Assembly (NCBI RefSeq): GCF_015687155.1
Contig: NZ_JADPQF010000005.1
Span: 186,001 to 250,000 of the forward strand
Length of the DNA stretch: 64,000 bases
Reading direction: 5' to 3'
Origin: Aliikangiella sp. G2MR2-5
GTDB lineage: Bacteria; Pseudomonadota; Gammaproteobacteria; Enterobacterales; Kangiellaceae
The notes beneath the pieces were generated by a model. That model made no database searches. It worked only from the letters and a program-made list of their open reading frames with translations, and was not told where the DNA came from. The position numbers and the translations under genes were made by a program. How positions within the stretch are numbered: position 1 is the stretch's first letter; each line of letters starts with the position of its first letter. This document shows positions 9,606-19,345 of the stretch, in pieces.

Positions 9606-9633
9606 TGACGAATCGTCACGTGACGATTCGTCA
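9606..9633. promoter_or_regulatory. 28-bp perfect palindrome, candidate TetR operator
   Basis: The sequence is TGACGAATCGTCAC followed immediately by its exact reverse complement. Each half is itself a near-palindrome (TGACGA-N-TCGTCA), so the element can hold two overlapping dimer sites, as known for some TetR-family operators. It lies 42 bases upstream of the tetR start codon. Binding by the adjacent regulator is inferred. Confidence 0.8.
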
Positions 9634-9820
9634 TTATAAGGATAAGAACTCAGAGATCAAGTCGCTGTCCCGAATTTTTAAGTTTCAATATTGATGATTA
9701 AAGTAAAATATAGCGTTGGAAATATGATTTTATATATATATCAATGGCTTGTGGTTGATTGGCATGATGAGGTCAGATTTATTGAATTTTTATTACAGGG
9801 TATGGAAACCGGCCGTTGTT

Positions 9821-11110
9821 CTAGAATAGCTCTACCTCCGAAGCAGGTTTATTGTTTGAGGCCTCTCGGGTTTTGTACCTGACTGCGTCATCCCAGTGAG
9901 CGTCATTAAAAGAAAAACTGTCGAGGAAGGATTTAAGTCTGGCGGCAAGCTTCTGCAAGTCTTCGGAAGAAACCTCCTGATGAACCCCGCTTTCGGCCAC
10001 TTCATGGTTTAACTCAACTATGGCTTTGATTTCCTGTTGAGCGGCATAGGATATATCCTTTTGCCTTGTAGACAGGTCAATGGAATGTGAAGAAAGGTCA
10101 CTAAAAGAGTTAATGGCTTCTAAAGCAATATTTAATTGCTCGGATGCTTCGCTAGATAGTTCAATGGTCTCTTTCGACTTAATACTGCTTTTCTCAATAG
10201 AGTCAGCGACTCGGTTAGTGCCTTCCTGTATTTTGGAAACCATATCTCGTACCTGTTGGGTAGAGGCACCAGTTTTTTCGGCCAGGGTTCTGACTTCATC
10301 AGCAACGACTGCAAATCCGCGACCTTGTTCTCCGGCTCGAGCTGCTTCAATCGCGGCATTTAGCGCCAACAAATTGGTTTGGTCCGCAATCGTTGTAATG
10401 ACGTCAATAATGGCATTTATCTGCCCGCTGTTTACTCTGAGTTCTTCGATTTGCTGTGCTGCTTGCTCCATCTGTCGAGTTAGCTCTTGCACGCTATTTG
10501 CTGAGCTGCTGGATGATTGGTGGGCTTCTCTGATAGTTTGACTGGAACGTTTTATTTCTTCGAAGGCTTGATCAAGGTTTTGATGCAGTCCCAATGCCCC
10601 TTCATAAACCTGAATAAATGCAGAATTTAACTTATTCCCCAATTCGTCCTGCATTGCAGATTTTTGCTGCATTGTGTGATACGTAGAGTTGAGCTCATTT
10701 GCCATGGGGGTCAATCTTGCTGTGGAAGCATATATTTGAGTGAGTAAGTCGTTGTTTCTTTTTTGATGCTCATTGATTGCCTCAAATACCTGACACAACA
10801 AACCACAGCCTTGGGCTGGCAAACGAGCTTTTATATCTACTGTTTCTGAATTCTGAAGAGCTAGTGCGTAATCATGCAACTGGACAAGGTTCTGATAAAA
10901 CTGTCGATTCGTTATAAAAAAGTTAACAGCCAACATTATAACTATAACTGAACTGAGCATTAGTATTTGCTGAGTATTGAAATCTGCATAGAGTGAAACA
11001 AGCAAAAGCCCAACTATACAAACAACTATTCCGGGGAGAGCGTTTTTTACAAATATATGCAAAGTAGATGTGTTGGGGGCGTCTACAAGCTTGGGTACAT
11101 CTTTTTTCAT
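9821..11110 (-). CDS. Methyl-accepting chemotaxis-type transducer
   Basis: 429 residues. Two adjacent hydrophobic helices near the N-terminus (about 24-45 and 49-67) have almost no periplasmic loop, so it probably lacks an external sensor domain. The cytoplasmic coiled coil contains the highly conserved hairpin tip with [16 protein letters not shown] and [18 protein letters not shown]. No HAMP or PAS domain is obvious. It would signal through a CheA/CheW array, but no che genes are in the window. The stop codon is close to the end of a short spurious plus-strand frame. Confidence 0.9.
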   Translation of the reverse strand: MKKDVPKLVDAPNTSTLHIFVKNALPGIVVCIVGLLLVSLYADFNTQQILMLSSVIVIMLAVNFFITNRQFYQNLVQLHDYALALQNSETVDIKARLPAQGCGLLCQVFEAINEHQKRNNDLLTQIYASTARLTPMANELNSTYHTMQQKSAMQDELGNKLNSAFIQVYEGALGLHQNLDQAFEEIKRSSQTIREAHQSSSSSANSVQELTRQMEQAAQQIEELRVNSGQINAIIDVITTIADQTNLLALNAAIEAARAGEQGRGFAVVADEVRTLAEKTGASTQQVRDMVSKIQEGTNRVADSIEKSSIKSKETIELSSEASEQLNIALEAINSFSDLSSHSIDLSTRQKDISYAAQQEIKAIVELNHEVAESGVHQEVSSEDLQKLAARLKSFLDSFSFNDAHWDDAVRYKTREASNNKPASEVELF

Positions 11111-11455
11111 TTTGAAGTTACTCTCAACTAGCCAGGTTGTTTCCTATGTCGCTTTTGTGGTTAATGAAACAGGAAAAGCAAACGACTCTTAAAAGGGGGA
11201 AAGATCCTGCTCTCAAGTTAGTCTAATTAGAATTATCTAACTTAAATATAGGCTATATAAGCAAATAAATGAAAAGTAACTGTTACCCGGCCATATTTTA
11301 GGGACTTTGAGTTTACTGCAATTGTGAGTGCCAACGACGGGGTCAAGAGGGAAGAGCGGACAAAAAATGGGGAAGCAAAGCTTCCCCGAAGGGTCTACTT
11401 ACACTGTCACAAGGAGACATTTCTAGTAGATAAGGCTAATTTTTGTAAAATGTAT
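11111..11455. other. Intergenic region, mainly a terminator
   Basis: 345 bases between two leftward genes. The only clear structure is the terminator of the subtilase gene. The rest should hold the promoter of the chemotaxis transducer, but no boxes are convincing. Confidence 0.5.
11361..11387 (-). terminator. Rho-independent terminator of the subtilase gene
   Basis: An 8-bp perfect stem GGGGAAGC / GCTTCCCC with a 3-base loop. Read leftwards it is followed by a run of six T (the AAAAAA at 11362-11367 on the plus strand). It lies about 70 bases beyond the stop codon of the leftward subtilase gene. Confidence 0.8.
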
Positions 11456-13303
11456 TTAATTTGCCTGTAATCTCAAAGTGATACCGGAGGCTGCACTATA
11501 ACCGTAGAGATCCAGGTACCAGCGACCGCTTTGAGGGTTCGTGAAATTACAGGACTCATTATTTCCACTCTTGTATGGGCGACAATCGTATTGATACAAG
11601 CTTGACTGTGCACCGTGGCGAACGTAAAGGTCTGCATCACCAGAGCCGCCAGAGATTGATACTGTTAAGCTAGAGTATCCTTCTGGAAGGTCATAGTAGT
11701 AACGCGTCCACTGCCCGTAAGAAACAGAAACATCGGTTGCCGTTACATCGATAGGATCATTTCCTCCAGGAGGATTAGTATCGCCGTCATAGCTACCGGT
11801 TAAAGTCACACCTGAAAAGGTCGAGTAGGCTTTTAAGCGAACATAATAAGTTCCACCTGTTTGCGTACCTGTGCAAGATTCTGAGTTGCCATTTTTATAT
11901 GGACGGCAGTCATATGAACTATCTGTTGGAGCTGAACCGAATTTCACATAAAGGTCAGCATCGCCTGAGCCACCACTGATAGCGAAGTTGATATTGGTCG
12001 CACCTGCAGGAACATCCATGGTGTAAACAATATCTTGTCCCTGAGAAGCTCCAAGTCCTGTTACCGGCGTACCGTTTTGTAGAACATTGTCTCCCGGAGG
12101 ATTATCGTCGTCAGGAGGAGTGTCGCCGAATAGTGAGTAAGCTAACAAGTTAGCAGTTCCTCTTGGGTCACTAACAGCATTTGGTGTCGCCGCATCTTTA
12201 ATCGCTTGAGTGACTTGTGAAGGTGTTGCATTTGGATTATCGGCCAGATAAAGCGCAGCAATACCGGCAACATGAGGGCTTGCCATAGAGGTTCCGCTCA
12301 TGGTTGTTGAACCACCAGATTGAGAGGTAGAAGTAATATCTGAGCCCGGTGCAAATAGGTCAACGCAGTTTCCGTAGTTAGAGAAAGAAGAGCGAGAGTC
12401 GCCCTGTGCAGTTGAACCAACGGTGATCGCGCTTGGGGTTCTCGCTGGAGAGTAGTTACAGGCATCGCTGTTGTCATTACCAGCTGCAACAACAGTAACT
12501 ACGCCAGAATTTACCAGGCTGGTAGTCGCGTCATCGATTGACGAAGATGCACTTCCGCCTAAACTCATGTTGGCAACTGCAGGCTTAGTATGGTTGTTTG
12601 CAACCCACTCAATACCATCAATGATGCCTGAGAAAGAGCCTGAGCCTTGACAGTTTAGTACACGCACACCATAGACTTTAGCGCCTTTTGCGACCCCGTA
12701 GGTGTTACTGGCAATCGTTCCAGCTACGTGGGTTCCGTGTCCCTGACAATCACTTGAGTTGCTGTCGTTATCGACAAAGTCGTAACCATTGTAAACTCGT
12801 CCGCCAAAATCGGAGTTGCTGTTAACGCCAGTATCGATAACGTAAACGTTCACGTTTGAAGCGTTTGTATTGTAAGTGTATTGACTATCCAATGAACCAC
12901 TTCTTTGGTCGACGCGGTCGATACCCCAGGTAGGGTTATTTTGTGTAGCATGAATGCTGACATATTGATCTGGCTCGATATAATCAACCATAGGATGTTG
13001 AGCCATTTTGGCTGCTGCTTCAGGTGTCATATTGAAAACAGCACCTTGAATTGCTTTGGAAAAGCGCTTTGAAGCCTCTACTCTGTGAGATTCCGCAAGC
13101 GAATTCACTGTTTTGTTAACTGCTGCTTTCATTCCGCCTGAATTCAAAGACATGCCAGCTTTTTGTAACTCTGCCTTTTTGAAAACAACAATGTATTGGT
13201 TTGTGATTGCATTTTCTGGATTAGAAGCGACTTTAAGTTCACCAGCTTGAACAAGCGGCGCACCAATGATGCCAACTGCTAATGCGACTTTCGATAGTTT
13301 CAT
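11456..13303 (-). CDS. Secreted S8 serine peptidase with two PPC domains
   Basis: 615 residues from the ATG at 13303, preceded by GGAGGG. An upstream ATG at 13336 would add 11 residues before the signal peptide. Order: signal peptide (MKLSKVALAVGIIGAPLVQA), inhibitor-I9-type propeptide (about 35-110), and an S8 catalytic domain with the triad motifs VIDTGV, GHGTHVAG and GTSMASPHVAG. A Pro/Asp-rich linker precedes two bacterial pre-peptidase C-terminal domains, each with SGGSGDADLYV, a CRPY motif and a second Cys. It is proteinase-K/aqualysin-like and extracellular. The PPC domains are usually cleaved after secretion. It stands alone and is terminated by the hairpin downstream. Confidence 0.95.
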   Translation of the reverse strand: MKLSKVALAVGIIGAPLVQAGELKVASNPENAITNQYIVVFKKAELQKAGMSLNSGGMKAAVNKTVNSLAESHRVEASKRFSKAIQGAVFNMTPEAAAKMAQHPMVDYIEPDQYVSIHATQNNPTWGIDRVDQRSGSLDSQYTYNTNASNVNVYVIDTGVNSNSDFGGRVYNGYDFVDNDSNSSDCQGHGTHVAGTIASNTYGVAKGAKVYGVRVLNCQGSGSFSGIIDGIEWVANNHTKPAVANMSLGGSASSSIDDATTSLVNSGVVTVVAAGNDNSDACNYSPARTPSAITVGSTAQGDSRSSFSNYGNCVDLFAPGSDITSTSQSGGSTTMSGTSMASPHVAGIAALYLADNPNATPSQVTQAIKDAATPNAVSDPRGTANLLAYSLFGDTPPDDDNPPGDNVLQNGTPVTGLGASQGQDIVYTMDVPAGATNINFAISGGSGDADLYVKFGSAPTDSSYDCRPYKNGNSESCTGTQTGGTYYVRLKAYSTFSGVTLTGSYDGDTNPPGGNDPIDVTATDVSVSYGQWTRYYYDLPEGYSSLTVSISGGSGDADLYVRHGAQSSLYQYDCRPYKSGNNESCNFTNPQSGRWYLDLYGYSAASGITLRLQAN

Positions 13304-13672
13304 TTTGAGAGTTCCCTCCGTTAAGGAATAACTCACTCACTAATGTGAGAGTTGTTTTGTTTTATAGTGTGAAGCGCATCCTGTGATTCTTGTTATTGTG
13401 TTATTTTTTACTGCTATAACTTTCTTTAAATACTGCCTGTTGCAGGCAGAGATAGATTCAGATTGAATGTATCTAAAAAGTATCTCAGATGCGTTTTAGA
13501 GATTATTTGAATTCACTCTAAAATGCAACTTCGCTGCGGCTAAAACATCTCTGAAAACTGTGGTAATATTCACAGTAGAGATTTGCTGGAAGCTAACTGT
13601 ATGATTTTTAAGCATTACTAAACAGCTCTGACCAACTAGCCATAACTCATAGTTATTAAGGAAATTATCTCG
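13304..13672. other. Divergent intergenic region
   Basis: About 370 bases between the leftward subtilase and a rightward orphan gene, so both promoters should lie here. No recognisable operator, repeat or RNA element is seen. Confidence 0.5.
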
Positions 13673-14905
13673 ATGGCGCTAAATGAAGCTGAAGTAGCTC
13701 AAATTCGAAGAGCTGGTGAACATTTTAAGAAAGTCCTAAGGGAAACTTTTGAGTTTTTCCCCCGTTCTGCGCGCTCAATTGCCGGTTTGGCGCGATGGAC
13801 CAAAGTAAATAAGTCTACCTGCCAGCGAATGGTGCAGGCTCTAACAAAGACCAAAGATGGGATCGACGTTATTATCACGCTTCCGGGAGTTTCAGGTCTT
13901 AAGCAGATAGCTGCTGAAATTGAAAAGCGAATTGAAGTTAGTGAGGAAATTGCAGAGTTTAACCAGATGGTCGTGGAGTACGAGGATTTGATCCTGTCCT
14001 TCGCGCCGAGTCATTCTGAATTAAAAAGGCAACTGGTAAAATTTTTAAGTAAAAGTTCCAAATCGTTAGATGCCTACAATCGTAAATTAAAGAAAAGTGC
14101 CTTCGAGGTTAATTGTGAAATTAGCGGAGAGTCGGTAGATACTTACTTTGGCGTTGCTATATTAAGATTTAATGAGCAGGACCCTGAGTATCTGGATGAG
14201 TTTATCATTTCTGCAAAGTTGGGGGTCGAGCTAACCAAATTTGCACGCCCCTATGTTCAAAATTTCGGTGGAAATCTGGATGAAATCCAAATCTCTGATC
14301 CCAAGCTTCTGGATAAGAGCAATTACACTAATTTTATATCGGATAAAAATGGAGAATATTTATTAAAAGAGTTCTCTACCAACGGGATTGAAAAAACCTA
14401 TGCAGGAGTCAGTAATCTGAAAAATGGTTTGATATTCAATCATACCAAAGAACCGATAGAGTGCGGAAAATTTGATATCACGCTAGCACATCTTGATACC
14501 AGAACGCTGGTTAATCCAATCAAAAGTGAAATTAAAGTCGTGTGTCAAAGTCTGTTGCAGCGCAGTCCGGCAAAAAAACTGGTTTTAGCGACACTGGTTG
14601 ACAAAAGGCTTGACCAAAAAAGTACGGTGCAATGTGGATGCTATCCTTCGAGTGTAAAAATACATGAAAAAGAACATACGCCTGAAGACTTGTGGAGTGA
14701 GCGTTTTAGTGAGTCATTGGAAATAAAATTATTTAAACCTGAAGAGAAAATACTGTCGGAAAAAGTTAAAATAGAATGTGCTGATGAACTAATTGATCTG
14801 GCATTCAGACTACTCAATGAAAAAACTGAAAATTTTGTTGGCTATTTTATTGAAGCGGAATATCCGCTCTGGCTTACAAGCCATCGTTTTTATTATAAGT
14901 TCTAA
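13673..14905 (+). CDS. Unrecognised protein with a possible N-terminal helix-turn-helix
   Basis: 410 residues. Residues 20-60 (RSARSIAGLARWTKVNKSTCQRMVQAL) look like a winged-helix/IclR-like DNA-binding segment, and a helical stretch follows (70-140). The remainder is mixed alpha/beta with no family recognised and no membrane segment. It has its own upstream gap, starts at an ATG with 'aaggaaattatctcg' before it, and is not obviously in an operon. It may be a transcriptional regulator with a novel sensing domain, but that rests only on the HTH resemblance. Confidence 0.65.
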   Translation: MALNEAEVAQIRRAGEHFKKVLRETFEFFPRSARSIAGLARWTKVNKSTCQRMVQALTKTKDGIDVIITLPGVSGLKQIAAEIEKRIEVSEEIAEFNQMVVEYEDLILSFAPSHSELKRQLVKFLSKSSKSLDAYNRKLKKSAFEVNCEISGESVDTYFGVAILRFNEQDPEYLDEFIISAKLGVELTKFARPYVQNFGGNLDEIQISDPKLLDKSNYTNFISDKNGEYLLKEFSTNGIEKTYAGVSNLKNGLIFNHTKEPIECGKFDITLAHLDTRTLVNPIKSEIKVVCQSLLQRSPAKKLVLATLVDKRLDQKSTVQCGCYPSSVKIHEKEHTPEDLWSERFSESLEIKLFKPEEKILSEKVKIECADELIDLAFRLLNEKTENFVGYFIEAEYPLWLTSHRFYYKF

Positions 14906-15052
14906 TATGCATTGATAAACCGGGTACACAATATTTATAAATACGCGTTAGAAAACCTACAGGTTCACTAAACAGCCATCTCTAAATAAGATTGTGTTGA
15001 CCTTTGATAATTCTTTCAATAGCATGGGTGAACAACAAGAATAATATTACGG

Positions 15053-15589
15053 ATGCTTATGAAAGCAGAACGACTATTTGGGGCTATTCTCTTAATTTGT
15101 CTCGCACAAAGTTTTTTTCTTATATACCTTTCATCTAACGTTAAACAACTCGATAAAAGAGTTGCAGAACTCAGTCAGAAGACTGAAGAAAATGCAAAAT
15201 TAAGTCAACAAAATTTCAAATCTCAAATTCACTCACTAGCTTACAAAATGAATCATATTAGCAGTGACAATGGAACGCCTGCGTCCCGAAATTTCCCGAT
15301 TCTCAGAGAAATTATTCGACAGGAATTGAGTGCCCAATCTTCTAAAGAAAAGAAAGGAAATGAAGTCGCTACAGGAGAGGGAGAGTCCGGGAAAATGCAA
15401 CCGGAACAAGGGCAATTAGTTGCAGCAAATGAGAGATTAAATGCGATTATTTCCTCGGGAGAGGTAAACAATAAAGAGGTTGAATATTTTCAGTCGAGCT
15501 TATCTGCTTTGGACACAAAAGAGCAAAAAGCTTTGTTGCAACGATTTGCTCGGGCTATTAATAGTGGTGAAGTAAAATTAAGTCAGTAA
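15053..15589 (+). CDS. Membrane-anchored coiled-coil protein of unknown function
   Basis: 178 residues, possibly starting two codons later at 15059. A single hydrophobic segment (about 9-27) is followed by a heptad-like region (VKQLDKRVAELSQKTEENAKLSQQ). The polar C-terminal half ends in a predicted helical segment (ALDTKEQKALLQRFARAINSG). It would be an inner-membrane protein with a periplasmic or cytoplasmic coiled coil. No family is recognised. Confidence 0.6.
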   Translation: MLMKAERLFGAILLICLAQSFFLIYLSSNVKQLDKRVAELSQKTEENAKLSQQNFKSQIHSLAYKMNHISSDNGTPASRNFPILREIIRQELSAQSSKEKKGNEVATGEGESGKMQPEQGQLVAANERLNAIISSGEVNNKEVEYFQSSLSALDTKEQKALLQRFARAINSGEVKLSQ

Positions 15590-15773
15590 GCAATCAGTGG
15601 CCGAGTTGTTTTTTAGTAATTTTAATGACTAATCCTAAAAGTTATTTATAGCTAGTAAAAGCGACTTTTGGGATGACGATAAGTGTGTTGATGGGAACCG
15701 TATTCGATCGAATACAACTGTTTCGAGCAAATACAACTTTAGTATTGCAAATGCAGGAAAAAACAAGGAGATA

Positions 15774-15836
15774 GAAAAGCTGAAAAGCTGAAAAGCTGAA
15801 AAGCTGAAAAGCTGAAAAGCTGAAAAGCTGAAAAGC
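15774..15836. repeat. Octamer tandem repeat (about 7.9 copies)
   Basis: GAAAAGCT is repeated head to tail without interruption for 63 bases between two convergent genes, directly before a terminator-like hairpin. It is a simple-sequence tract prone to slippage. A copy-number effect on the neighbouring genes is not evident from its position downstream of both. Confidence 0.95.
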
Positions 15837-15840
15837 CAGA

Positions 15841-15861
15841 AAGGCCCTTTCGAGCCTTTTG
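15841..15861 (-). terminator. Terminator-like hairpin downstream of the DUF1579-like gene
   Basis: AAAGGC / GCCTTT arms separated by 8-9 bases lie between the two convergent genes. Read leftwards the hairpin leads into TCTGGCTTTTC, a weak T-rich tail. It probably terminates the leftward gene. Confidence 0.5.
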
Positions 15862-15869
15862 ATTATGTA

Positions 15870-16394
15870 CTATTCAGACTTTTGATAAAAGCCAACGAAT
15901 AGATCTTTCCAGCTTTGGCCTGAGTCTTCAGATATTTCCCAATGCTGTTTAACTCTTCCATCCTTTAAAGATGTCCACGTAATTCTGTCAGTAACACTCT
16001 TTCCTTCTTTATCTGTTCTGGCGCCACTTAGAATCATCTGGCCATTCACCAGCTTTCCATTGAGGTTAAGACTACCACCCTCCTCATCTACCCAGGTTTG
16101 GTGCCAGTGCTTCTCGTCTTGATTATAAAAATTGTAACTGACACCAGCAGTCCCCTTAACATTCACCCAATTTTCTGAAAGTGCGCAGCCATTTAGAATT
16201 GGGTAAATATGATTTTCTCCGACTTTTTCTCCCTTTGCATTCATGACTTCCCAATTTCCAATCCAAAAGTCAAATTGGCGATATTCATGCGTTTTACAAG
16301 CTTTTTTTTCATTATCAAATGCCTGTGATGGCCAGGCAAAGGAAATCAGCAGAGCAAGAAATAGTAGCCGACTACTGAGAGAAAATATTTTCAT
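15870..16394 (-). CDS. Exported DUF1579-like protein
   Basis: 174 residues with a signal peptide (cleavage about residue 25, SQAFDNE). The mature part opens with a pattern typical of DUF1579-like proteins, YRQFDFWIGNWEV, then G-x-NHIYPILNGCALSENW and a series of beta-strands (SYNFYNQDEKHWHQTWVDEEGG). These small periplasmic beta-barrel proteins are found widely in proteobacteria and have no established role. It is monocistronic, with a terminator-like hairpin after it. Confidence 0.75.
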   Translation of the reverse strand: MKIFSLSSRLLFLALLISFAWPSQAFDNEKKACKTHEYRQFDFWIGNWEVMNAKGEKVGENHIYPILNGCALSENWVNVKGTAGVSYNFYNQDEKHWHQTWVDEEGGSLNLNGKLVNGQMILSGARTDKEGKSVTDRITWTSLKDGRVKQHWEISEDSGQSWKDLFVGFYQKSE

Positions 16395-16557
16395 AGTGAT
16401 ACTCCTTGGGAGTTGTTGAATGATTGATGTACTATGGATTAAGGTCAGGGTTTGATACTCTGCTTACGCCTTGTTTTCTTTATATATTAGACGAATGAGC
16501 ATTTCATTATAGCTGGTTTGTATAATCTCATTTCTGGTTGGAGTTCACGGAGAGCTG

Positions 16558-17895
16558 GTGCAAAAAGAAGTTACGCCAAATAGACTATTTGATCCGAAAA
16601 CAGCGGTCGCTGTTGTCGTTGCCAACATGATTGGGACAGGAGTATTCACCAGTCTTGGATTTCAGCTTGTTGATATTCAGTCAGGTTTCGCGTTGCTAAT
16701 GTTGTGGGTGGTTGGTGGTATTGTTGCTCTGTGTGGAGCCTTAACCTATGCAGAGTTGGGGGCTGCATTGCCTCGAAATGGTGGTGAGTATAATTTTCTT
16801 TCGCGTTGCTACCATCCTGGAGCTGGTTTTGTTTCCGGGTGGATTTCTTCAACTATTGGATTTGCTGCTCCGGTGGCTTTGGCGGCTATAACTTTTGGTT
16901 CATATTTGTCATCGGTATTTCCAGGACTATCGTCCAATTGGTTAGCGCTTTCTTTAATTTTTGCGCTGATGATGGTTCATGGTAGTAATCATCGTAATAG
17001 TGCAGGACTTCAGTGGGTATTTACCTTACTAAAATTGGCGCTAATTATCCTGTTCTGCATTTTGGGATTTGTTCTGGAAGCGACTCCTGAACCATTATCT
17101 TTTTTGCCGTCTGCGATGGATGAACATGCTATCTTAAGTGGTGCGTTTGCGGTATCGCTTATTTATGTTAGTTACGCTTACATGGGGTGGAATGCCGCAA
17201 CCTATTTGAGTAGTGAGTTAGAAGAGCCACAAAAGACATTGCCCAGGATATTATTTGTTGGAACAACCCTGGTTCTATTTTGTTATCTCGGAATTAATTT
17301 TATCTTTCTTTATACAACCCCTATAGAAGCTATGGTTGGTAAAGTTGAAATTGGCTATATTGCGGCGAAATCCATATTTGGGCAAGTGGGAGCAGATCTG
17401 ACAGGCGTCATCATGGCGTTACTGCTTGTATCCACCGTAAGTGCAATGACAATGGCTGGACCAAGAGTGCTGCAGGTCATTGGAGAGGATTTTAAGCTTT
17501 TTTCATATCTTGGCCGATTAAATCAAGATGGAATTCCACAGCGAGCGATATATTTTCAATCTTTGCTTGCCATGCTATTTGTCGTGACATCATCTTTCGA
17601 GTCTATCCTGATTTTTTCCGGCTTTGCTTTGGCTTTGAATAATTTCTTTGCCGTTCTGGGAATTTTTATCTTGAGATTCAAAGAGCCAAATCTTGAACGA
17701 CCTTATAAGACCTGGGGGTTTCCATTACCGCCGATATTCTTTTTACTTTTGGTTGGTTGGACTTTATTCTACATTATTAAAGAAAAAACAACTGAAGCTG
17801 CTTATAGTCTTTTAGTCATTGTTCTGGGGGGTTGCGGCTACCTTTTGTCAATTGGCTATGAAAAATATCTGAAGAAGAGAAAAAAAATTACCTAA
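16558..17895 (+). CDS. APC-family amino acid permease
   Basis: 445 residues from a GTG start with CGGAG 4-5 bases upstream. The N-terminal helix has the consensus VVANMIGTGVF, in which the unwound G(T)G motif binds the substrate carboxyl/amino group. About 12 hydrophobic helices follow in the LeuT-fold arrangement, with the usual YAELGAALPRNGGEYNFL after helix 2. It most resembles the basic/neutral amino-acid and polyamine (APC) antiporter branch. The substrate is unknown. The next gene begins 39 bases later and may be co-transcribed. Confidence 0.9.
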   Translation: MQKEVTPNRLFDPKTAVAVVVANMIGTGVFTSLGFQLVDIQSGFALLMLWVVGGIVALCGALTYAELGAALPRNGGEYNFLSRCYHPGAGFVSGWISSTIGFAAPVALAAITFGSYLSSVFPGLSSNWLALSLIFALMMVHGSNHRNSAGLQWVFTLLKLALIILFCILGFVLEATPEPLSFLPSAMDEHAILSGAFAVSLIYVSYAYMGWNAATYLSSELEEPQKTLPRILFVGTTLVLFCYLGINFIFLYTTPIEAMVGKVEIGYIAAKSIFGQVGADLTGVIMALLLVSTVSAMTMAGPRVLQVIGEDFKLFSYLGRLNQDGIPQRAIYFQSLLAMLFVVTSSFESILIFSGFALALNNFFAVLGIFILRFKEPNLERPYKTWGFPLPPIFFLLLVGWTLFYIIKEKTTEAAYSLLVIVLGGCGYLLSIGYEKYLKKRKKIT

Positions 17896-17934
17896 ATATA
17901 CTTTCTAAGTTGCGCGATTTAACGGGAGTAACGC

Positions 17935-18552
17935 TTGACACAAAAATCTTTAAGAGAAAACAGTGATGTTCAGAGCGAAATTGAACAGACATTGTCTTTT
18001 ATAATTGAAATAGAAAAGCTAAAAAATGTCTTTCGAAAAACCAAACCGGTTGGACTCGAAAGGTATGAAAATTCAGCGGAGCATAGTTGGCATGTTTGCC
18101 TTTCAGCTTTAATGTTGAAAGATTTTGCAGATGAAGATATCGATGTAAATCGCGTAATTAAGATGTTACTAATTCATGACTTAGGAGAAATTGACGCTGG
18201 TGATACAATTATTTATCAAAGCGAAACTAAGGAAAATAAGCTGGCAGAAGAAGAAGGCGTGAAAAGAGTTTTATCACTTTTGCCTGGTAATAAACTCGAT
18301 GAATACCTTGCGCTCTGGTTAGAGTTTGAAGCAGGTGAAACTCCTGATTCCCGCTTTGCCAGAGCGATAGATAGAGTTCCTCCTTTGTTGCATAACTTAA
18401 ACGGAGATTTTCACAGCTGGCGAAAGCACGATATTAGCAAAGAAAGCGTTTTAGGACTTAATAGTCGTATTGCTGAGGGTAGTGAGGCACTTTGGAAACT
18501 GTTAGAAAACAAGATTAGCAATGAGTTTGATCAAGGCAATGTGAGGCGATAA
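17935..18552 (+). CDS. HD-domain hydrolase (YfbR/HDDC2-like)
   Basis: 205 residues from a TTG start with GGGAG 6 bases upstream. The metal ligands of an HD phosphohydrolase are visible: ENSAEHSWHVCL supplies the first His, LLIHDLGEIDAGD the HD pair, and the final Asp lies in AIDRVPPLLHN. This arrangement matches the YfbR/HDDC2 type, which acts as a 5'-deoxynucleotidase in E. coli, but length and context do not settle the substrate. It is downstream of the APC permease on the same strand. Confidence 0.85.
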   Translation: MTQKSLRENSDVQSEIEQTLSFIIEIEKLKNVFRKTKPVGLERYENSAEHSWHVCLSALMLKDFADEDIDVNRVIKMLLIHDLGEIDAGDTIIYQSETKENKLAEEEGVKRVLSLLPGNKLDEYLALWLEFEAGETPDSRFARAIDRVPPLLHNLNGDFHSWRKHDISKESVLGLNSRIAEGSEALWKLLENKISNEFDQGNVRR

Positions 18553-18657
18553 TATCTCAATGAAACGTTTTTAACCGGGTTATTGTGTGATACGCTATTT
18601 TTTTGCGTTCAAGCTTTAATAATAAGAACAAAAGATAATAATGGAGGAATGAGACAA

Positions 18658-19308
18658 ATGAATAGAAAAATTATGATAATAATTCTGCTCATTATTACGT
18701 TTGTTGCCTACTATTTTCATTTGATCGAGAGAGGCGATGAGCATGGACTGAAAACCGCAGAGTTATCAAAGCCATTGAAAGATAAAGCCGAATTCCCCCT
18801 GATTAATGAAGATAAAGATAAGCTTTCTGAGAACCTGCTAGAAGGCGTTAAAGACGAACGGTTAGCAAAATACAAAGAATATCAGTCTATCTTTGAAACA
18901 AGATCCAAACTTAGAACTCTGGTCAATGAAGCCGAAGGAATGGATGATGCTACTCGAGAAGCAAAGTTAGAGGAAGTTGAAAAAGAGTTAAATTATTTAA
19001 AAAAACAGGACAAGATTTCCTACTCTGAAATGCTGATGCTTAAACTTGCTTTATTAAAACTTAATCCAGATCAGGATAAAGCAAAAATGATAGGTGAAGA
19101 ACTGGTAGCAGAGTACAAAAAAGTTGCTGATGAGCGTAATCAAGCCTTTATAAACAATCCGAATCCTCAATTTAAAGATTATAAGTCAATGGAAAAAAGT
19201 ATTGTTTCTGAAGTTATGAAAATGGAAACTTTTCCAGATGGACTTTCTCGCGAAGAATATCTGGCTCGCCGATTAGCTGAGGCTAGAAAAAAAGCTTACG
19301 GTGGTTAG
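18658..19308 (+). CDS. Membrane-anchored helical protein of unknown function
   Basis: 216 residues from the ATG at 18658, with GGAGG 10 bases upstream. The open frame extends to 18583 but has no ribosome-binding site there. A signal-anchor (IIILLIITFVAYYFHL) is followed by an almost wholly helical, Lys/Glu-rich body with alternating charge. Its layout (TM anchor plus long helical periplasmic body) is reminiscent of lipase chaperones, but the RxxFDY foldase motif is not seen and no lipase gene is adjacent. The function is unknown. Confidence 0.6.
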   Translation: MNRKIMIIILLIITFVAYYFHLIERGDEHGLKTAELSKPLKDKAEFPLINEDKDKLSENLLEGVKDERLAKYKEYQSIFETRSKLRTLVNEAEGMDDATREAKLEEVEKELNYLKKQDKISYSEMLMLKLALLKLNPDQDKAKMIGEELVAEYKKVADERNQAFINNPNPQFKDYKSMEKSIVSEVMKMETFPDGLSREEYLARRLAEARKKAYGG

Positions 19309-19345
19309 GTGGAAGTTATTGCAATATATCCTGGTTTGTCTAATG

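Noticed and set aside
9691-9882. 63-codon rightward frame beside the chemotaxis transducer
   Set aside because: It runs into the end of the transducer gene on the other strand and has no motif; the transducer is clearly real.
15774-15836. Octamer array as a CRISPR-like repeat
   Set aside because: Units are contiguous with no spacers, so it is a simple tandem repeat.
18658-19308. Lipase-specific foldase
   Set aside because: The membrane anchor and helical body fit loosely, but the RxxFDY motif and a partner lipase gene are missing.
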